A stretch of DNA of 64,000 nt from an uncultured Desulfatiglans sp. Its GTDB lineage: Bacteria; Desulfobacterota; DSM-4660; Desulfatiglandales; Desulfatiglandaceae. The DNA lies in NCBI GenBank assembly GCA_900498135.1, contig LR026961.1, forward strand, positions 4,065,419-4,129,418. Direction: 5' to 3'. The number at the start of each line of letters is the position of its first letter. Position 1 is the first letter of the stretch. A model generated the notes under the pieces. That model worked only from the letters and a program-made list of their open reading frames with translations, made no database searches and was not told where the DNA came from. Of the stretch, positions 17,954 through 28,214 are shown piece by piece. A program made the translations under genes and the position numbers.

Positions 17954-19357
17954 CTACCGGCCGGAGCCTGCCGGCTGACCATCCCCGCCTTTTGCCCGCT
18001 CGAGCCCGGGAAGATGGACCGGGGCGCCCTGCACCCTGCACGGGATCTCCTGTCCCAGCAGGCTTTCCATCTCAGCCAGGTACTGCCCCTGGTCCGCCAC
18101 GGCGCGCAGATAGGAGAGCTGAAACTCGAGGAGCGTGCGCTCCGCATCGATCAGGTCCAGAACCGACTGGCCCCCGGTCTGGAAGGCGTCGAGGGTTGCG
18201 GCCATGCCCTGCTCGGCCTTCGGGAGAAGGCTGTTCCTGAAAAGCGAGATCCTGCGGCCTGCATCCCGGTACTTGAAAAGCGCCAACTGCAAAGCGGCGC
18301 CGAGCCGGTCATAGGCGCCCGTGTTCTGCCGTTTGAAGGACGCCTCCCGGCTTCGGGCCTCCTCCACCGCAGCCTTGCGTGCATCGAACCACAACGGAAT
18401 GTTGAACGAAACGGTGGCGACGAGCGGATCGTCGCCGTTCCGGTCGGGGCTGCCGACACGGGCCTTGTCCGTCTGGATGAACTCGAGCCCGAGCGTGACA
18501 TCGGGAAAGTAGCCCTTCCTGGCAAACTCGGCACCGGTCGCCGCGGCTTCGGCCTGGATTTGGAGGGCGCGCAGCTCGGGGTTTCCGTCGGGGAGGGCCG
18601 CCGCGATCTCCTCGTCCGTCCGGTCCGCGATCAAGATCGGGATCTCGTCCGGCAGGGGCAGGGGGTCCGTCGAGGGGCGGCTCATGGCGGCGTTCAAACG
18701 CGCCTGAAGAGGCAGAAGGAGATCCTCGAGGGACCGCAGGCGGTCCTCCAGCCTGGCAAGCTCCACCTGGATCCTCAGAAACTGGGCGTAGGAAGAGAGC
18801 CCGGCCTTGTAGCGGTCCTCCGTCACCCGCTCGAGGTAGCGCAGCAGCTCGATGTTCCCGCGGGTGACCGCGATCGCCCGTCCTGCATAGGCGTACTCGA
18901 AATACGCGTCCTTCACCCGCCGGATGATGTTCGCCTGCGCTTCTTCGATCCGGATCCGCACCGCCTCGGCCTCCAGCACGGCCTGCCGCTCTTTCAACGA
19001 AAGCCTGCCGAACCAAGGAAAGGTCTGGGCCAGCGCGAAACGATGCCTCTGCGGCCCCACGCGCGTTTCGACCGGCGTAACGTAGTAGCCGTAGCTGAAC
19101 CGCGGATCGGGCGGGGCCCCGGCCTGCTCGGCCCTATGAACCGCAGCCCGCCAGTTCTCCTCGGCCGCGTGGATCTCCCCATTGGCGAGGAGCGCCGCCT
19201 CGATGTACCCGTTCAGGTCGGGCATCCCGAAAGACGCCTCCGATGCAGCCGCTTCCTCTGCCCAGCCGATGCCGGTCGCTAACAGCAGCACGCCGAACAC
19301 GAGGCCCTGGACGTATGCGATCAGCCTGCTTCCAGCCAAAATCGAGCCTGGATCCAT
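17954..19357 (-). CDS. TolC/CusC-type outer-membrane efflux protein
   Basis: 467 aa with signal peptide (GLVFGVLLLATGIGWAEEA) and no lipobox. Two TolC repeats are visible: long amphipathic helices separated by short strand motifs (APPDPRFSYGYYVTPVETR, FPDVTLGLEFIQTDKARVG). GGAGG six bases before the ATG fixes the start. It is first in the operon with the YHS protein, CusB and CusA, so it should be the outer-membrane duct of that pump. The last 25 residues are Gly/Pro-rich and unlike the family. Confidence 0.9.
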   Translation of the reverse strand: MDPGSILAGSRLIAYVQGLVFGVLLLATGIGWAEEAAASEASFGMPDLNGYIEAALLANGEIHAAEENWRAAVHRAEQAGAPPDPRFSYGYYVTPVETRVGPQRHRFALAQTFPWFGRLSLKERQAVLEAEAVRIRIEEAQANIIRRVKDAYFEYAYAGRAIAVTRGNIELLRYLERVTEDRYKAGLSSYAQFLRIQVELARLEDRLRSLEDLLLPLQARLNAAMSRPSTDPLPLPDEIPILIADRTDEEIAAALPDGNPELRALQIQAEAAATGAEFARKGYFPDVTLGLEFIQTDKARVGSPDRNGDDPLVATVSFNIPLWFDARKAAVEEARSREASFKRQNTGAYDRLGAALQLALFKYRDAGRRISLFRNSLLPKAEQGMAATLDAFQTGGQSVLDLIDAERTLLEFQLSYLRAVADQGQYLAEMESLLGQEIPCRVQGAPVHLPGLERAKGGDGQPAGSGR

Positions 19358-19759
19358 CGGAAACCTCCCGTGCCTGTTTCGACCCGACCATCCCCGGACA
19401 ACACCACCTGCCGCTGCTCATCCGCAGGCGGTGCCGCCTGCCATGAACCAAACGAAGGGGACAGCCTCGCTGAGGATGTACCACATTGTAGTTATCCCCT
19501 CCTCTGTGCGCAATCATTCTGGTAAAATTTTTTGCGCGGACGACGCAGAAAGACCAGTCAAACCCTTGTTTTCGGCCGTTATCGGAAAAATGTCCGGTTC
19601 CGTGAAAAAACGTGCGGTTGAAGCGATGGGCTGAATCAGATGACGCATCGGGTCGAGAGGCGCCTTTCAGGCGCTGACCGTGAACCAGTCCGGATCCCGC
19701 GGATCGAGCCGGGGCCAAAGGCGCCACGATCCTCTGCCGGCGACGAGGAGTTCGGCCCC
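19358..19759. other. Intergenic region between pgi and the metal-efflux operon
   Basis: 402 bases without a gene. It holds the efflux promoter (19485-19513) and, near the pgi stop, a perfect 6-bp hairpin GCGCCT-TTC-AGGCGC at 19660-19674 that could end pgi transcription, though no T-run follows it. Confidence 0.5.
19485..19513 (-). promoter_or_regulatory. Sigma-70-type promoter of the metal-efflux operon
   Basis: On the minus strand: TTGCGC (19513-19508), 17-base spacer, TACAAT (19490-19485). Start of transcription would fall near 19478, giving a leader of about 120 bases. The spacer is G-rich (GAGGAGGGG), which might suit a metal-responsive activator; none is encoded adjacent. Confidence 0.6.
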
Positions 19760-21424
19760 TCAAGCGGGGCGGCTGTTGCGCATCTTCTTGAAGGCGTTGA
19801 TCAGGCCGTTTGTAGAGGCGTCGTGGCTGTGGATCGAATCCCCGCCTTCGAGCTCCGGGAGGATTTTCTTCGCCAACTGCTTGCCGAGCTCCACGCCCCA
19901 CTGGTCGAAGCTGAAGATGTTCCAGATGACGCCCTGGACGAAGATCTTGTGCTCGTACATCGCGATCAGGCTCCCCAGGACCCGGGGGGTCAACTGCCGG
20001 AAGAGGATGGAATTCGTGGGGCGGTTGCCCTCGAAGGCCTTGTAGGCGGAAAGCGCCTCGACCTCCGCTTCGGGCTTCCCCTCGCGCCTGAGCTCGGTTG
20101 CGGCCTCCTCGCGGGTCTTGCCGTTCATGAGGGCCTCGGTCTGGGCGAAGAAGTTGGACAGCAGGATCGCGTGATGTTCTCCGATCGGATTGTGGCTTAC
20201 GGCCGGTGCCAGGAAATCGGCGGGTACCAGCTTGGTGCCCTGATGGATCAACTGATAAAAGGCATGCTGCCCGTTCGTTCCCGGCTCGCCCCAGATGATC
20301 GGGCCAGTCTGCCAGCCGACCGGCCTGCCGCTCCGGTCCACCGACTTGCCGTTGCTTTCCATGTCGCCCTGCTGAAAATAGGCGGGGAATCGGTGCATGT
20401 ACTGGTCGTAAGGCAGGATGGCGTGCGTTTCGGCGCCGAAGAAATTGTTGTACCAGACCCCGAGGAGCGCGAGGATCACGGGGATGTTCTCTGCGAAAGC
20501 GGTTTCTTGAAAGTGCCGGTCCATGGCATAGGCGCCGTCCAGGAGCTCCCGGAACCGGTCGAAGCCCACGGAGCACGCGATCGAAAGCCCGATGGCCGAC
20601 CAGAGCGAGTAGCGGCCGCCGACCCAGTCCCAGAAGACGAACATGTTCTCCGGATCGATCCCGAAGGCCCGCACCTTTTCCGCATGGGTCGAAAGCGCCA
20701 CGAAATGCCTCGCGACATGCCCCGGGTCGCCGGCCTTCTCGAGGAACCACGCACGCGCCGAGTAGGCGTTGGTCATCGTCTCCTGGGTGGTAAAGGTCTT
20801 GGAGGCGATCATGAAGAGGGTGGTCTCCGGGTCGAGGCCGCGGAGGGTCTCGACCAGATGGGTGCCGTCAACGTTCGAGACGAAGTGCACGTTCAGCCCC
20901 CGCTGCGCGTAGGGGCGCAGGCACTCCGTCACCATCAACGGCCCGAGGTCGGATCCGCCGATGCCGATGTTGACGATGTCGGTCATGCGCCGGCCGGTGT
21001 ATCCCGACCAGGCGCCTCCCCGGACCGCCTCCGAAAAACGCGCCATCTTGCGGAGGACCGCGTCCACCTCCGGCATGACATCGCGCCCGTCCACCCGAAC
21101 CGGCTGGTCAAGGCGGTTGCGCAGGGCCATGTGGAGCACCGGGCGATTCTCGGTCTCGTTGATCCGCTCACCGCTGAAAAGGCTCGCGACCGCCTCTTTC
21201 AGGCGGACCTCCTCCGCGAGTTCGAAGAGCAGCGCCAAGGTTTCTTCGGTGATCCGGTTCTTGGAATAATCGACCAGGATGTCGTCGAATCGGATGGAGA
21301 AATTTTCGAAACGGCGGGGGTCCTGCTTGAAGAGGTCCCGCATGTGGAGGGGCTCGACCAGCTCGAAATGCCGCGCGAGCTTCCGCCAGGCATCCGTCCG
21401 GGTGGGATCGATCTTGGGCAGCAC
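19760..21424 (-). CDS. pgi: Glucose-6-phosphate isomerase
   Basis: Interconverts glucose-6-phosphate and fructose-6-phosphate in the cytoplasm. 554 aa, full family length. Both family signatures are present: [20 protein letters not shown] and [20 protein letters not shown], plus [12 protein letters not shown] for sugar-phosphate binding. The start codon is GTG at 21424, with AGGAG seven bases upstream; no better ATG is near. Monocistronic. With treZ and malQ in the same window it fits an active glycogen/hexose metabolism, though they are not linked in an operon. Confidence 0.97.
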   Translation of the reverse strand: MLPKIDPTRTDAWRKLARHFELVEPLHMRDLFKQDPRRFENFSIRFDDILVDYSKNRITEETLALLFELAEEVRLKEAVASLFSGERINETENRPVLHMALRNRLDQPVRVDGRDVMPEVDAVLRKMARFSEAVRGGAWSGYTGRRMTDIVNIGIGGSDLGPLMVTECLRPYAQRGLNVHFVSNVDGTHLVETLRGLDPETTLFMIASKTFTTQETMTNAYSARAWFLEKAGDPGHVARHFVALSTHAEKVRAFGIDPENMFVFWDWVGGRYSLWSAIGLSIACSVGFDRFRELLDGAYAMDRHFQETAFAENIPVILALLGVWYNNFFGAETHAILPYDQYMHRFPAYFQQGDMESNGKSVDRSGRPVGWQTGPIIWGEPGTNGQHAFYQLIHQGTKLVPADFLAPAVSHNPIGEHHAILLSNFFAQTEALMNGKTREEAATELRREGKPEAEVEALSAYKAFEGNRPTNSILFRQLTPRVLGSLIAMYEHKIFVQGVIWNIFSFDQWGVELGKQLAKKILPELEGGDSIHSHDASTNGLINAFKKMRNSRPA

Positions 21425-21583
21425 GTGTCACTCCTGGGAGGGTTGGTGGAGTTTTTTCCTGTCAATGTAACGGAGTGCACCTCTTCTGTCAATTCGGCGG
21501 TTTCGCGGTCGAAGGCCGATGGCCCCCGGGTGCCTCCGGCCGGCCGAGTCGGGCAACCGCGTCTTGCCGGCGACAAACCGGTG

Positions 21584-21629
21584 TCCATCCGGAGATGCTT
21601 TCCCGGTTCCACGCCGTTTCCAATCCGGA
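21584..21629 (-). repeat. Terminal fragment of the palindromic repeat (copy I)
   Basis: TCCATCCGGAGATGCTTTCC followed by a GTTTCCAATCCGGA match. This is the outer end of the repeat family without its core, in the same arrangement as the fragment at 44471-44513. Confidence 0.55.
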
Positions 21630-21656
21630 GCTGAGATAGGCCTGCGGCGGGGGGTG

Positions 21657-21685
21657 TTGCCGAAGGAGGCCCTGTCCCCTATAAT
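21657..21685 (+). promoter_or_regulatory. Sigma-70 promoter for the GNAT-nitrilase gene
   Basis: TTGCCG at 21657-21662, 17-base spacer, perfect TATAAT at 21680-21685. The leader is about 185 bases and contains a 39-codon frame (21700-21819, AAGGG upstream) that could be an upstream peptide; this last point is speculative. Confidence 0.7.
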
Positions 21686-21876
21686 AGAAGGGTAAACGCT
21701 ATGGAAACAGGGCGGGGCGCCGACACGAACCTTCATCCGCTTTCAAAGCCGAGGACAACCGACCGCAGCCCGCTCGGCCTCCCCGCCCTCGCCGCCGAGG
21801 CAGCCATGCGTGCCCGGTGACGTGAACAACGATACCCTTTTTCGCCATGCAAACCCACAAAGGAGGAAAACCCGTT

Positions 21877-23409
21877 TTGGATTCGGAGACCATCGAACAC
21901 AAACTGGAAATACGCAACATAGAACTCCGTGATTACGAAGACATACGGAATATAATGGATGTGGTTTATGCAGGGATGGGCGGCTCCTGGACACGCGAAG
22001 AGTTCACCACCCTGCTGGGCCGCTTTCCCCAGGGCCAGATCTGCATCGAGGACAACGGCAAGGTCGTCGCGGCCGCCCTGGGCCTGATCATCGACGACGC
22101 GAAACTCGACGACGACCACTCCTACAACGAGGTCGTCAGCCGCGGGAAGTTCAAACAGCACGACCCGGGCGGCGACTACCTCTACGGGATCGATCTGTTC
22201 GTCCATCCGGATTATAGGGAGATGCGTCTTGGGCGCCGCCTCTACGACGCGCGCAAGGAGCTTTGCGAGCAGCTCAATTTGAAAGGGATCCTGGTCGGCG
22301 GGAGAATCCCCGGGTATGCGTCCTATCAAAAGGAGATGAGCGCGAAGGAATACATCGACAAGGTCAAGAACAAGGAGCTCGTCGACCCGGTCCTCACCTT
22401 CCAGTTGGCCAACGACTTCCACCCCAAGAAAGCGATCTACAACTACATTCCCCAGGACACCGCATCCGCGAGCTACGCGGTGCTGCTGGAGTGGAACAAC
22501 ATCTATTACAAGGCCAAGAAGAAGAAGCTCGTCTGGGGCCGGAAGTCCTATGTGCGGCTTGGGACGGTGCAGTGGCAGATGCGGCTTTTCAGCTCCCTCG
22601 ACGAACTCCTCCAGCAGGTGGAGTTTTTCGTGGATGCCATCTCGGGTTACAACGCCGACCTGATCCTGTTTCCGGAGCTGTTCAACGCCCCGCTTCTCGC
22701 CCAGTTCGACCAGGAAGACCCTCCCGAGGCCATGCGCTCACTCGCCGAATACACGGATCGGATTCGGGAGGAGATGGTCAAGATGGCCCTCTCCTACAAC
22801 ATCAACATCGTCGCCGGGAGCCTTCCCCAGTACGACGGGGAGCACCTCTACAACGTCTCGCATCTCTGCCGGCGGGACGGGACCTGGGACACCCAGTTCA
22901 AGCTGCACATCACACCCGATGAAGAAAAGTACTGGGGCCTTCAGGGGGGCCCGGAGCTGAGGGTCTTCGACACCGACGTCGGCAAAATCGGCATCCAGAT
23001 CTGCTTCGACGTCGAATTCCCGGAGCTTGCAAGGATCCAGGCCGACCGCGGCATGCAGATCCTGCTGGTGCCTTTCTGGACGGACACCAAGAACGGCTAT
23101 CTCCGCGTGAGGCGCTGTGCGCAGGCGCGCGCCATCGAGAACGAATGCTACGTCGCCATTTCGGGAAGCGTGGGCAACCTCCCCAAGGTGGAAAACATGG
23201 ACATCCAGTACGCCCAGACCGCCATCTTCACGCCGTCGGATTTCGCCTTCCCCCACGACGCCATCGCCGCCGAGGCGACGCCCAATACGGAGATGACCCT
23301 TCTGGCCGACCTGGACCTCGATCTCCTCAAAGAGGTGCGCTACCAGGGCAGCGTCCGCAACCTTCAGACCCGCCGCCTGGATCTCTACCGGATAACCGAA
23401 CTCAAGTAG
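21877..23409 (+). CDS. GNAT acetyltransferase fused to a carbon-nitrogen hydrolase
   Basis: 510 aa from the TTG at 21877, which has AGGAGG ten bases upstream; an ATG at 21847 would place that ribosome site inside the gene. Residues about 8-200 are a GNAT fold (VVAAALGLIIDDAK, then YGIDLFVHPDYREMRLGRRL as the acetyl-CoA loop). Residues about 225-510 are a nitrilase-superfamily amidase with the full triad: E267 (LFPELFN), K342 (FKLHITPDE), C376 (QICFDVEFPE). The same fusion is known as a conserved bacterial architecture, but substrates are not established; acylation and amide hydrolysis of a shared amine are possible. Monocistronic. Its stop codon touches repeat copy A. Confidence 0.9.
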   Translation: MDSETIEHKLEIRNIELRDYEDIRNIMDVVYAGMGGSWTREEFTTLLGRFPQGQICIEDNGKVVAAALGLIIDDAKLDDDHSYNEVVSRGKFKQHDPGGDYLYGIDLFVHPDYREMRLGRRLYDARKELCEQLNLKGILVGGRIPGYASYQKEMSAKEYIDKVKNKELVDPVLTFQLANDFHPKKAIYNYIPQDTASASYAVLLEWNNIYYKAKKKKLVWGRKSYVRLGTVQWQMRLFSSLDELLQQVEFFVDAISGYNADLILFPELFNAPLLAQFDQEDPPEAMRSLAEYTDRIREEMVKMALSYNINIVAGSLPQYDGEHLYNVSHLCRRDGTWDTQFKLHITPDEEKYWGLQGGPELRVFDTDVGKIGIQICFDVEFPELARIQADRGMQILLVPFWTDTKNGYLRVRRCAQARAIENECYVAISGSVGNLPKVENMDIQYAQTAIFTPSDFAFPHDAIAAEATPNTEMTLLADLDLDLLKEVRYQGSVRNLQTRRLDLYRITELK

Positions 23410-23637
23410 TTTCCAATCCGGAAATGGTCTTTTTGGCCAATCTCGGCGTCAATCTGCACGTTTGCTTGTGCGGCCACATCCAGGTCGCCTCCGCACAAAC
23501 GCTTGATTGCCTTGATATTGGCCAAACCGGGACCCGTCGCGAAGCGGTGGGACTGAGCACCCGAAGGGTGTGAAGAAAAATCCTCATTTCCGGAGTGGAA
23601 ACTGGGTTCTACCGGGAAATCATTTCCGGATGGAAAC
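23409..23637 (+). repeat. Palindromic repeat, long form (copy A)
   Basis: Begins GTTTCCAATCCGGAAATGG on the last base of the TAG stop of the upstream gene and ends CATTTCCGGATGGAAACC. Core hairpin around 23473-23490. It also carries the extra two-hairpin module: CCCGTCGCGAAGCGGTGGG (23533-23551) and CACCCGAAGGGTG (23558-23570). The remaining 231 bases to 23868 show nothing. Confidence 0.85.
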
Positions 23638-23868
23638 CAAGTAGACTCCCGCTCGGAAAGGCCCTCGCCAAATCCGTGAGCGATTTCGGCGCCTGGAAGA
23701 AGACCCGCAAATCCCCTGGCGTGTCATGGGGGTCCCTGCGCCGCTTCGCTGCTCCTGGATGGGATACGGAGAACTGCGGGCGCCTCCCTTTGAATGAGGC
23801 TGTGCCCTCTGACCCTTGTTCTGCAAGCTATCTTCGATGCGGAGGCGGGCTGTGCCCAATGCCGGCAG

Positions 23869-25605
23869 TCAGTTCGTGCCGCCCGTGACAGTCGTTTTTT
23901 GAAGCACCTTCCCCCGCACGTTTCTTTCGACGAAGACCTCTTCCCCCGAAAAGGGATCCCTGCCGGTGTGGTACATGAGGGTCGAAAAGGTCGATGGGGT
24001 GGGTGTGAAAATCTGGACCTGCTCGGGCAAAACCTTCATCCTGGTGCCGGCGAAATCGCTCAACCGCCGCATGTCATCGAGCGAAGAGCCCGGATGCGCG
24101 GCCATGAGGTAATAAGTCAGAAAGGCCTTCTGCGGGTTGGTCCGATTCAGCTCGTCAAACAGTCGGAGAAAGGCCTCCAAACGCTCCACTCCCGGTTTTC
24201 CCATCAGTGCAAGCACATGCTCCGCGACATGCTCGGGCGCGATCTTCAGCTGGCCGGATGTGTGGAAGCGAAGGACTTCCTCCAAATACTCCCGCCCGTG
24301 CTTCCGATCATGGAGGATCAGGTCGTAGCGCAGGCCTGAGCCGATAAAGACCTTGCGGACGTGGGGGAGCTCCCGCAGCGCCCGCAGCAGGCGGATCTGG
24401 GGGCCGTGATCGACCTCGAGATGTTTGCAGACCCGCGGAAAGAGACAGGCCTTGTCGGCGCAGGCGCCGCGCACCGCCTTGAGGCGGCATTCGAATCCGT
24501 ACATATTGGCCGTGGGCCCGCCGACATCGGGGATGTTGCCCTTGAAATCCGGATGGCGCTCGAAGGAGCGTGCCTCGCGCAGGATCGAATCCGGGCTGCG
24601 CGAGACCACGTGCCTCCCCTGATGGACCGTGATGGCGCAAAAGCGGCACTCTCCGTAGCAGCCCCGGTGGGTCCCGATCGAAAACCGGATGGTGTCGAGC
24701 GCCGCGACCCGGCCCGCCTTCCGGCAAGACGGATGGCAAGACCGGGTGTAGGGCAGTTCACAGATGCGATCGAGCTCCCCCGGCGACAAGGGCGGCTGAG
24801 GCGGATTCTGAATGAGGAACCGCGTATCCTGCCTCTGGCACAGCCGCCTGGCCGTGAACGGGTCCGAATGCTCGTAGAAGGTCCTGAACATCCGGGTAAA
24901 GGCTTCCCTGTCCCGGCTGACCTCTTCGTGCGAGGGCAGCTCGATGCAGGGTCCCATCGGGTCCCGATCCCCGGACGGGACCTCGCGGCCGATGGTGCAG
25001 ATGCCGCGGACACCGGTCACGGGCCGCCCCTCGGCCAGGCACGCGGCGACCTCCAGAACGCTCTTTTCCCCCATGCCGTAGACGAGCAGGTCCGCTTTGG
25101 CGTCGAAGAGGATCGACCGCCGCACCCTCCCGGACCAGGCGTCGTAGTGGGAGACCCGCCTGAGGCTCGCTTCTATCCCGCCGAGCACGATGGGCCTGGT
25201 CTCCTTGAAATGGCGCCGGATCAAATTGGTGTAAACGATCGCAGCCCGGTCCGGGCGGCGGTCGTTCACCCCGCCGGGCGTCATATCGTCCCTCCGCCGG
25301 CGCTTCCCCGAGGCCGTATAGTTCGCCACCATCGAATCCACGCATCCGCCGGTGACCCCCCAGAAAAGCGCCGGCTCTCCGAGCCTGCTGATGTCTCCTC
25401 CGCTCTCCGGGTCGGGCTGCGCGATGATTCCGACCCTGTAACCGGCCGCGAGAAGCACCCTCCCGATCACGGCGACCCCGATGTGCGGTGAATCGACATA
25501 GGCATCGCCGCTGACCAGGATGACATCGAGCCCCTCCCAGCCCAACCGGTCCATCTCCTCGGCCGTCATCGGCAGAACGGGCGTATCTGTAAGATCGTTC
25601 TTCAT
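23869..25605 (-). CDS. YgiQ-family radical SAM protein (UPF0313)
   Basis: 578 aa. An N-terminal B12-binding-like region (VILVSGDAYVDSPHIGVAVIGRVL) is followed by a radical SAM core whose CxxxCxxC motif lies in GCYGECRFCAI at about residue 320, and by a second Cys set (ACADKACLFPRVCKHL) that could hold another cluster. KIAPEHVAEHVLALMGKPG and GSSLDDM are typical of YgiQ. Reaction unknown. The gene is divergent from the CBS protein. Confidence 0.92.
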   Translation of the reverse strand: MKNDLTDTPVLPMTAEEMDRLGWEGLDVILVSGDAYVDSPHIGVAVIGRVLLAAGYRVGIIAQPDPESGGDISRLGEPALFWGVTGGCVDSMVANYTASGKRRRRDDMTPGGVNDRRPDRAAIVYTNLIRRHFKETRPIVLGGIEASLRRVSHYDAWSGRVRRSILFDAKADLLVYGMGEKSVLEVAACLAEGRPVTGVRGICTIGREVPSGDRDPMGPCIELPSHEEVSRDREAFTRMFRTFYEHSDPFTARRLCQRQDTRFLIQNPPQPPLSPGELDRICELPYTRSCHPSCRKAGRVAALDTIRFSIGTHRGCYGECRFCAITVHQGRHVVSRSPDSILREARSFERHPDFKGNIPDVGGPTANMYGFECRLKAVRGACADKACLFPRVCKHLEVDHGPQIRLLRALRELPHVRKVFIGSGLRYDLILHDRKHGREYLEEVLRFHTSGQLKIAPEHVAEHVLALMGKPGVERLEAFLRLFDELNRTNPQKAFLTYYLMAAHPGSSLDDMRRLSDFAGTRMKVLPEQVQIFTPTPSTFSTLMYHTGRDPFSGEEVFVERNVRGKVLQKTTVTGGTN

Positions 25606-26082
25606 CCTTTCAACCTGTCCCCCGCTGTCAATCCTCGATCAACCTGTCAAAAATTTTTACACCGCCCATCGCCGCCGCACCGCAGGCGCCCTTGATCGAA
25701 TGCCGTATAAACGATTGTTTTCAACATGTTAAAGCCAAATCCTCTGGGCCCGTCGTTTGGCCCGTTGTTTGCTTTGCATGGATGACGCTCGGACCGTTTG
25801 CCGGCCATAGGTCTGCGCCGCCCCGTTCAGCGCCCGCCGCGAAGCCACCGGGGGCGCGCCCGGCGGTTCGAGGCCGTGAGAAAGGCTTTCGGTTCGCCAG
25901 CTTCAGAGCGGACCCCGTTCCACCCGCGGGATCGGGGGCCCCTCGCGTTTGCAGCAGGGGTCGATCCGGAGGCCGCCCCACAGGCTGCGCTGGACATGCT
26001 GGGCAGATCGATCCGCCAAACGCCCTGGAAACCTATCCAGGCGGACCGATTCCATCAACCCACTGGAGGCAGGAGGCTCCTG
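25606..26082. other. Divergent intergenic region
   Basis: 477 bases between ygiQ and the CBS gene. An open frame continues upstream of the CBS start but has no family features. AT-rich around 25640-25740, where promoters are likely, but no convincing -35/-10 pair was fixed. Confidence 0.4.
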
Positions 26083-26637
26083 ATGCGAAACATACAGATC
26101 AAAGACCTCATGGTGCCGCTCACTGAGTATGCGGTGGTCAAAGACGATGCAACCCTCTATGACGTCGTGCTCGCCCTGGAAGAGGCCCAACGGAGATTCG
26201 ACCAGAACCGGTACACCCATCGGGCCGTACTGGTGGAAAACAAGACGGGTCAGGTGATTGGAAAGGTGAGCCAGTTGGATCTCTTGAAGGGGCTCGAAAC
26301 CGGCTACTCCAGGATCGGCGACCTGAGCGGGGTCACCCGAAGCGGCCTCAACCCCGATTTCATCCGCTCCCTCATCAAACAGTACAGCCTCTGGCAGGAC
26401 CCCCTGGATCAGATCTGCGGAAAGGCCGCCCACATCAAGGTCCGCGACATCATGCACACCCCGGAGGAAGGGGAATACGTCGATCAGGAGGACACCCTCG
26501 ACAAGGGGATCCACCAACTGGTGATGGGGCGCAAACAGTCGCTGCTGGTGACGAAGGACGGCCGGATCGTCGGTGTCCTGAGGTTGGTGGACGTCTTCTC
26601 GGAGGTCTGCAAGGTCATCAAGGTCTGCAGGATCTAG
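26083..26637 (+). CDS. Stand-alone CBS-domain protein
   Basis: 184 aa from the ATG at 26083 (AGGAGG about ten bases upstream). It has two CBS repeats: IQIKDLMVPLTEYAVVKDDA ... GKVSQLDLLKGL and IKVRDIMHTPEEGEYVDQED ... GRIVGVLRLVDVF. The stretch between them (about residues 85-115) contains SLIKQYSLWQDPLDQIC. Such pairs bind adenine nucleotides and act as sensors; the partner is unknown. No neighbour on the same strand. Confidence 0.88.
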   Translation: MRNIQIKDLMVPLTEYAVVKDDATLYDVVLALEEAQRRFDQNRYTHRAVLVENKTGQVIGKVSQLDLLKGLETGYSRIGDLSGVTRSGLNPDFIRSLIKQYSLWQDPLDQICGKAAHIKVRDIMHTPEEGEYVDQEDTLDKGIHQLVMGRKQSLLVTKDGRIVGVLRLVDVFSEVCKVIKVCRI

Positions 26638-26862
26638 AAGGAAAGCAACTACTTGCACGAAAATACCTGCATGACGAGACACCCGCAGACGGACGCTTTC
26701 AGATCCGAATCTGCAGTCAGGTCCTCCGGACGACGGCTGCACAGCACTATCCCATAGCGTGTCGGGCTTCAGGAGGGAAGTAACACCCCGTTTCCACACG
26801 CCGCCCGCTGGATTTGGGACGGCTCACCAGGTATCTGCCGGGCCGGGCCGCAGATGAACGGG

Positions 26863-28038
26863 TCATTTCCTCACAAGCGAATACACGTGGACCGGGTGAT
26901 CGATCCCTTTGAGGTTGACCACACCCCGATCGTACACGGGCCACAGGCCGTCGATCATTTTCCGGGTTTCTTCGCCGATCAGGATGTCGCCCCCTGAGGC
27001 CTGTCCGGCCAGGCGCGCGGCGAGGTTCGTGACCGGGCCGCTCGCGGTGTAGGTCATACGGGTCTCCAAGGAGCCCGTGAATCGTGTCATCCCGACGAGC
27101 GCCGTCCCCGTGTTGATCCCCATGTTCACGTGGATGGGCGCAAGATCGAACCCCAGTTCCGCATTGATCACCCGGTTCCGCTCCTGGATGTCGAAGGCCG
27201 CCTTCACCGCGTGCACTGCGTTGGTGTGCGCATCGTCGTCCTTGAAGATGATCATCAGGCCGTCCCCGGCGGTCTCGTTGATATCGCCGCTTGAGCGGTG
27301 GATCGGATCGACGAAGCTCGAGAACATCTTCTCGACGATCTCGTTCACCTCCGCCTCCGGTCGCGATGAGCTCAGGCGGGTGTAGTCCTCGAGGTCCAGG
27401 AAGAGGACGCTGACATTGCGCGACTGCTTCTCCCGGCTGAGCATCTCCGGGTTCTGCTCGACCAGGCGCCGGACCGAGTGCGGAACGAAGGGGGACAGAT
27501 GAGCCAGCATCTGGCTGATGTGGATCTTTTCCTGCGTAATCTCCCAGTGCCGCTTCGCACTGAGAAGGGCGTTCCCGACGAACTCGGAAAAATCCTTGAG
27601 AAAGTAGAAATCCTTGCGGCCGAAGTGGACGCCCGGCAGGGCCACGGCGCTCAGGACGGCCAGGATCCGGTCCCCCACAAAGGCCGGGATGGCCGCTTCG
27701 GGCCCGACGGCAACCTTTGACCCGTCATGCCGCACCACGGGCTCGCTTTCGGACACCAGGACGCCCTTCCCCTCTCGGATCGCCTTCTCGATGGCGGGCC
27801 GGTGCCGCTTGCACTGGAGGCAGTTGACCGGCCGGTCGTACAAGGCGCACTGAAGGGGCCGAGTGTACTTCGGCGCATCGGAGTCCAAGAGCAGGATGCA
27901 GACCTCCATGGCGCTCGGAATCACGTGCCGGATCTCGGTCCGGAGCTTCTCGAGCACCTGGTTCACCTCCATGATTCCGGCGATGGTCCGGGCGACCCTG
28001 CGCTGCGCCTCGAAACGTTCTCGGTAATATTTTTCCAT
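26863..28038 (-). CDS. Class III nucleotide cyclase-like protein with GAF domain
   Basis: 391 aa. Start set at the ATG at 28038 (AGGG six bases upstream) and not at the GTG at 28044. Residues about 20-180 look like a GAF sensor with several Cys (NCLQCKRH). Residues about 200-391 are a class III adenylate/guanylate cyclase domain: LFLDLEDYTRLSS (first metal Asp), NETAGDGLMIIF (second metal Asp), GINTGTALVG, and TASGPVTNLAARLAG for the transition-state region. No membrane segment. Could make cAMP or cGMP, or be a degenerate binder. The 225 bases downstream hold nothing evident. Confidence 0.88.
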   Translation of the reverse strand: MEKYYRERFEAQRRVARTIAGIMEVNQVLEKLRTEIRHVIPSAMEVCILLLDSDAPKYTRPLQCALYDRPVNCLQCKRHRPAIEKAIREGKGVLVSESEPVVRHDGSKVAVGPEAAIPAFVGDRILAVLSAVALPGVHFGRKDFYFLKDFSEFVGNALLSAKRHWEITQEKIHISQMLAHLSPFVPHSVRRLVEQNPEMLSREKQSRNVSVLFLDLEDYTRLSSSRPEAEVNEIVEKMFSSFVDPIHRSSGDINETAGDGLMIIFKDDDAHTNAVHAVKAAFDIQERNRVINAELGFDLAPIHVNMGINTGTALVGMTRFTGSLETRMTYTASGPVTNLAARLAGQASGGDILIGEETRKMIDGLWPVYDRGVVNLKGIDHPVHVYSLVRK

Positions 28039-28214
28039 AACCACCCTACAGCCCTTCGGCTGCCCGCCAGACGTCTAAACGATTCAGACGATCGGCTTCA
28101 CCCGCCAAGGGGTCCCTTTCATGCCGGGCGTCCTGAATCCACGTCCGACCCTCGCCGTCAACCCGAGCCGTTGAAGTTGAGCCTCTGCCGTGCGGAGGAA
28201 TACCGCGCCCCCCT

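Noticed and set aside
19640..21634. 664-codon open frame on the plus strand
   Set aside because: Antisense to pgi; no recognisable domain.
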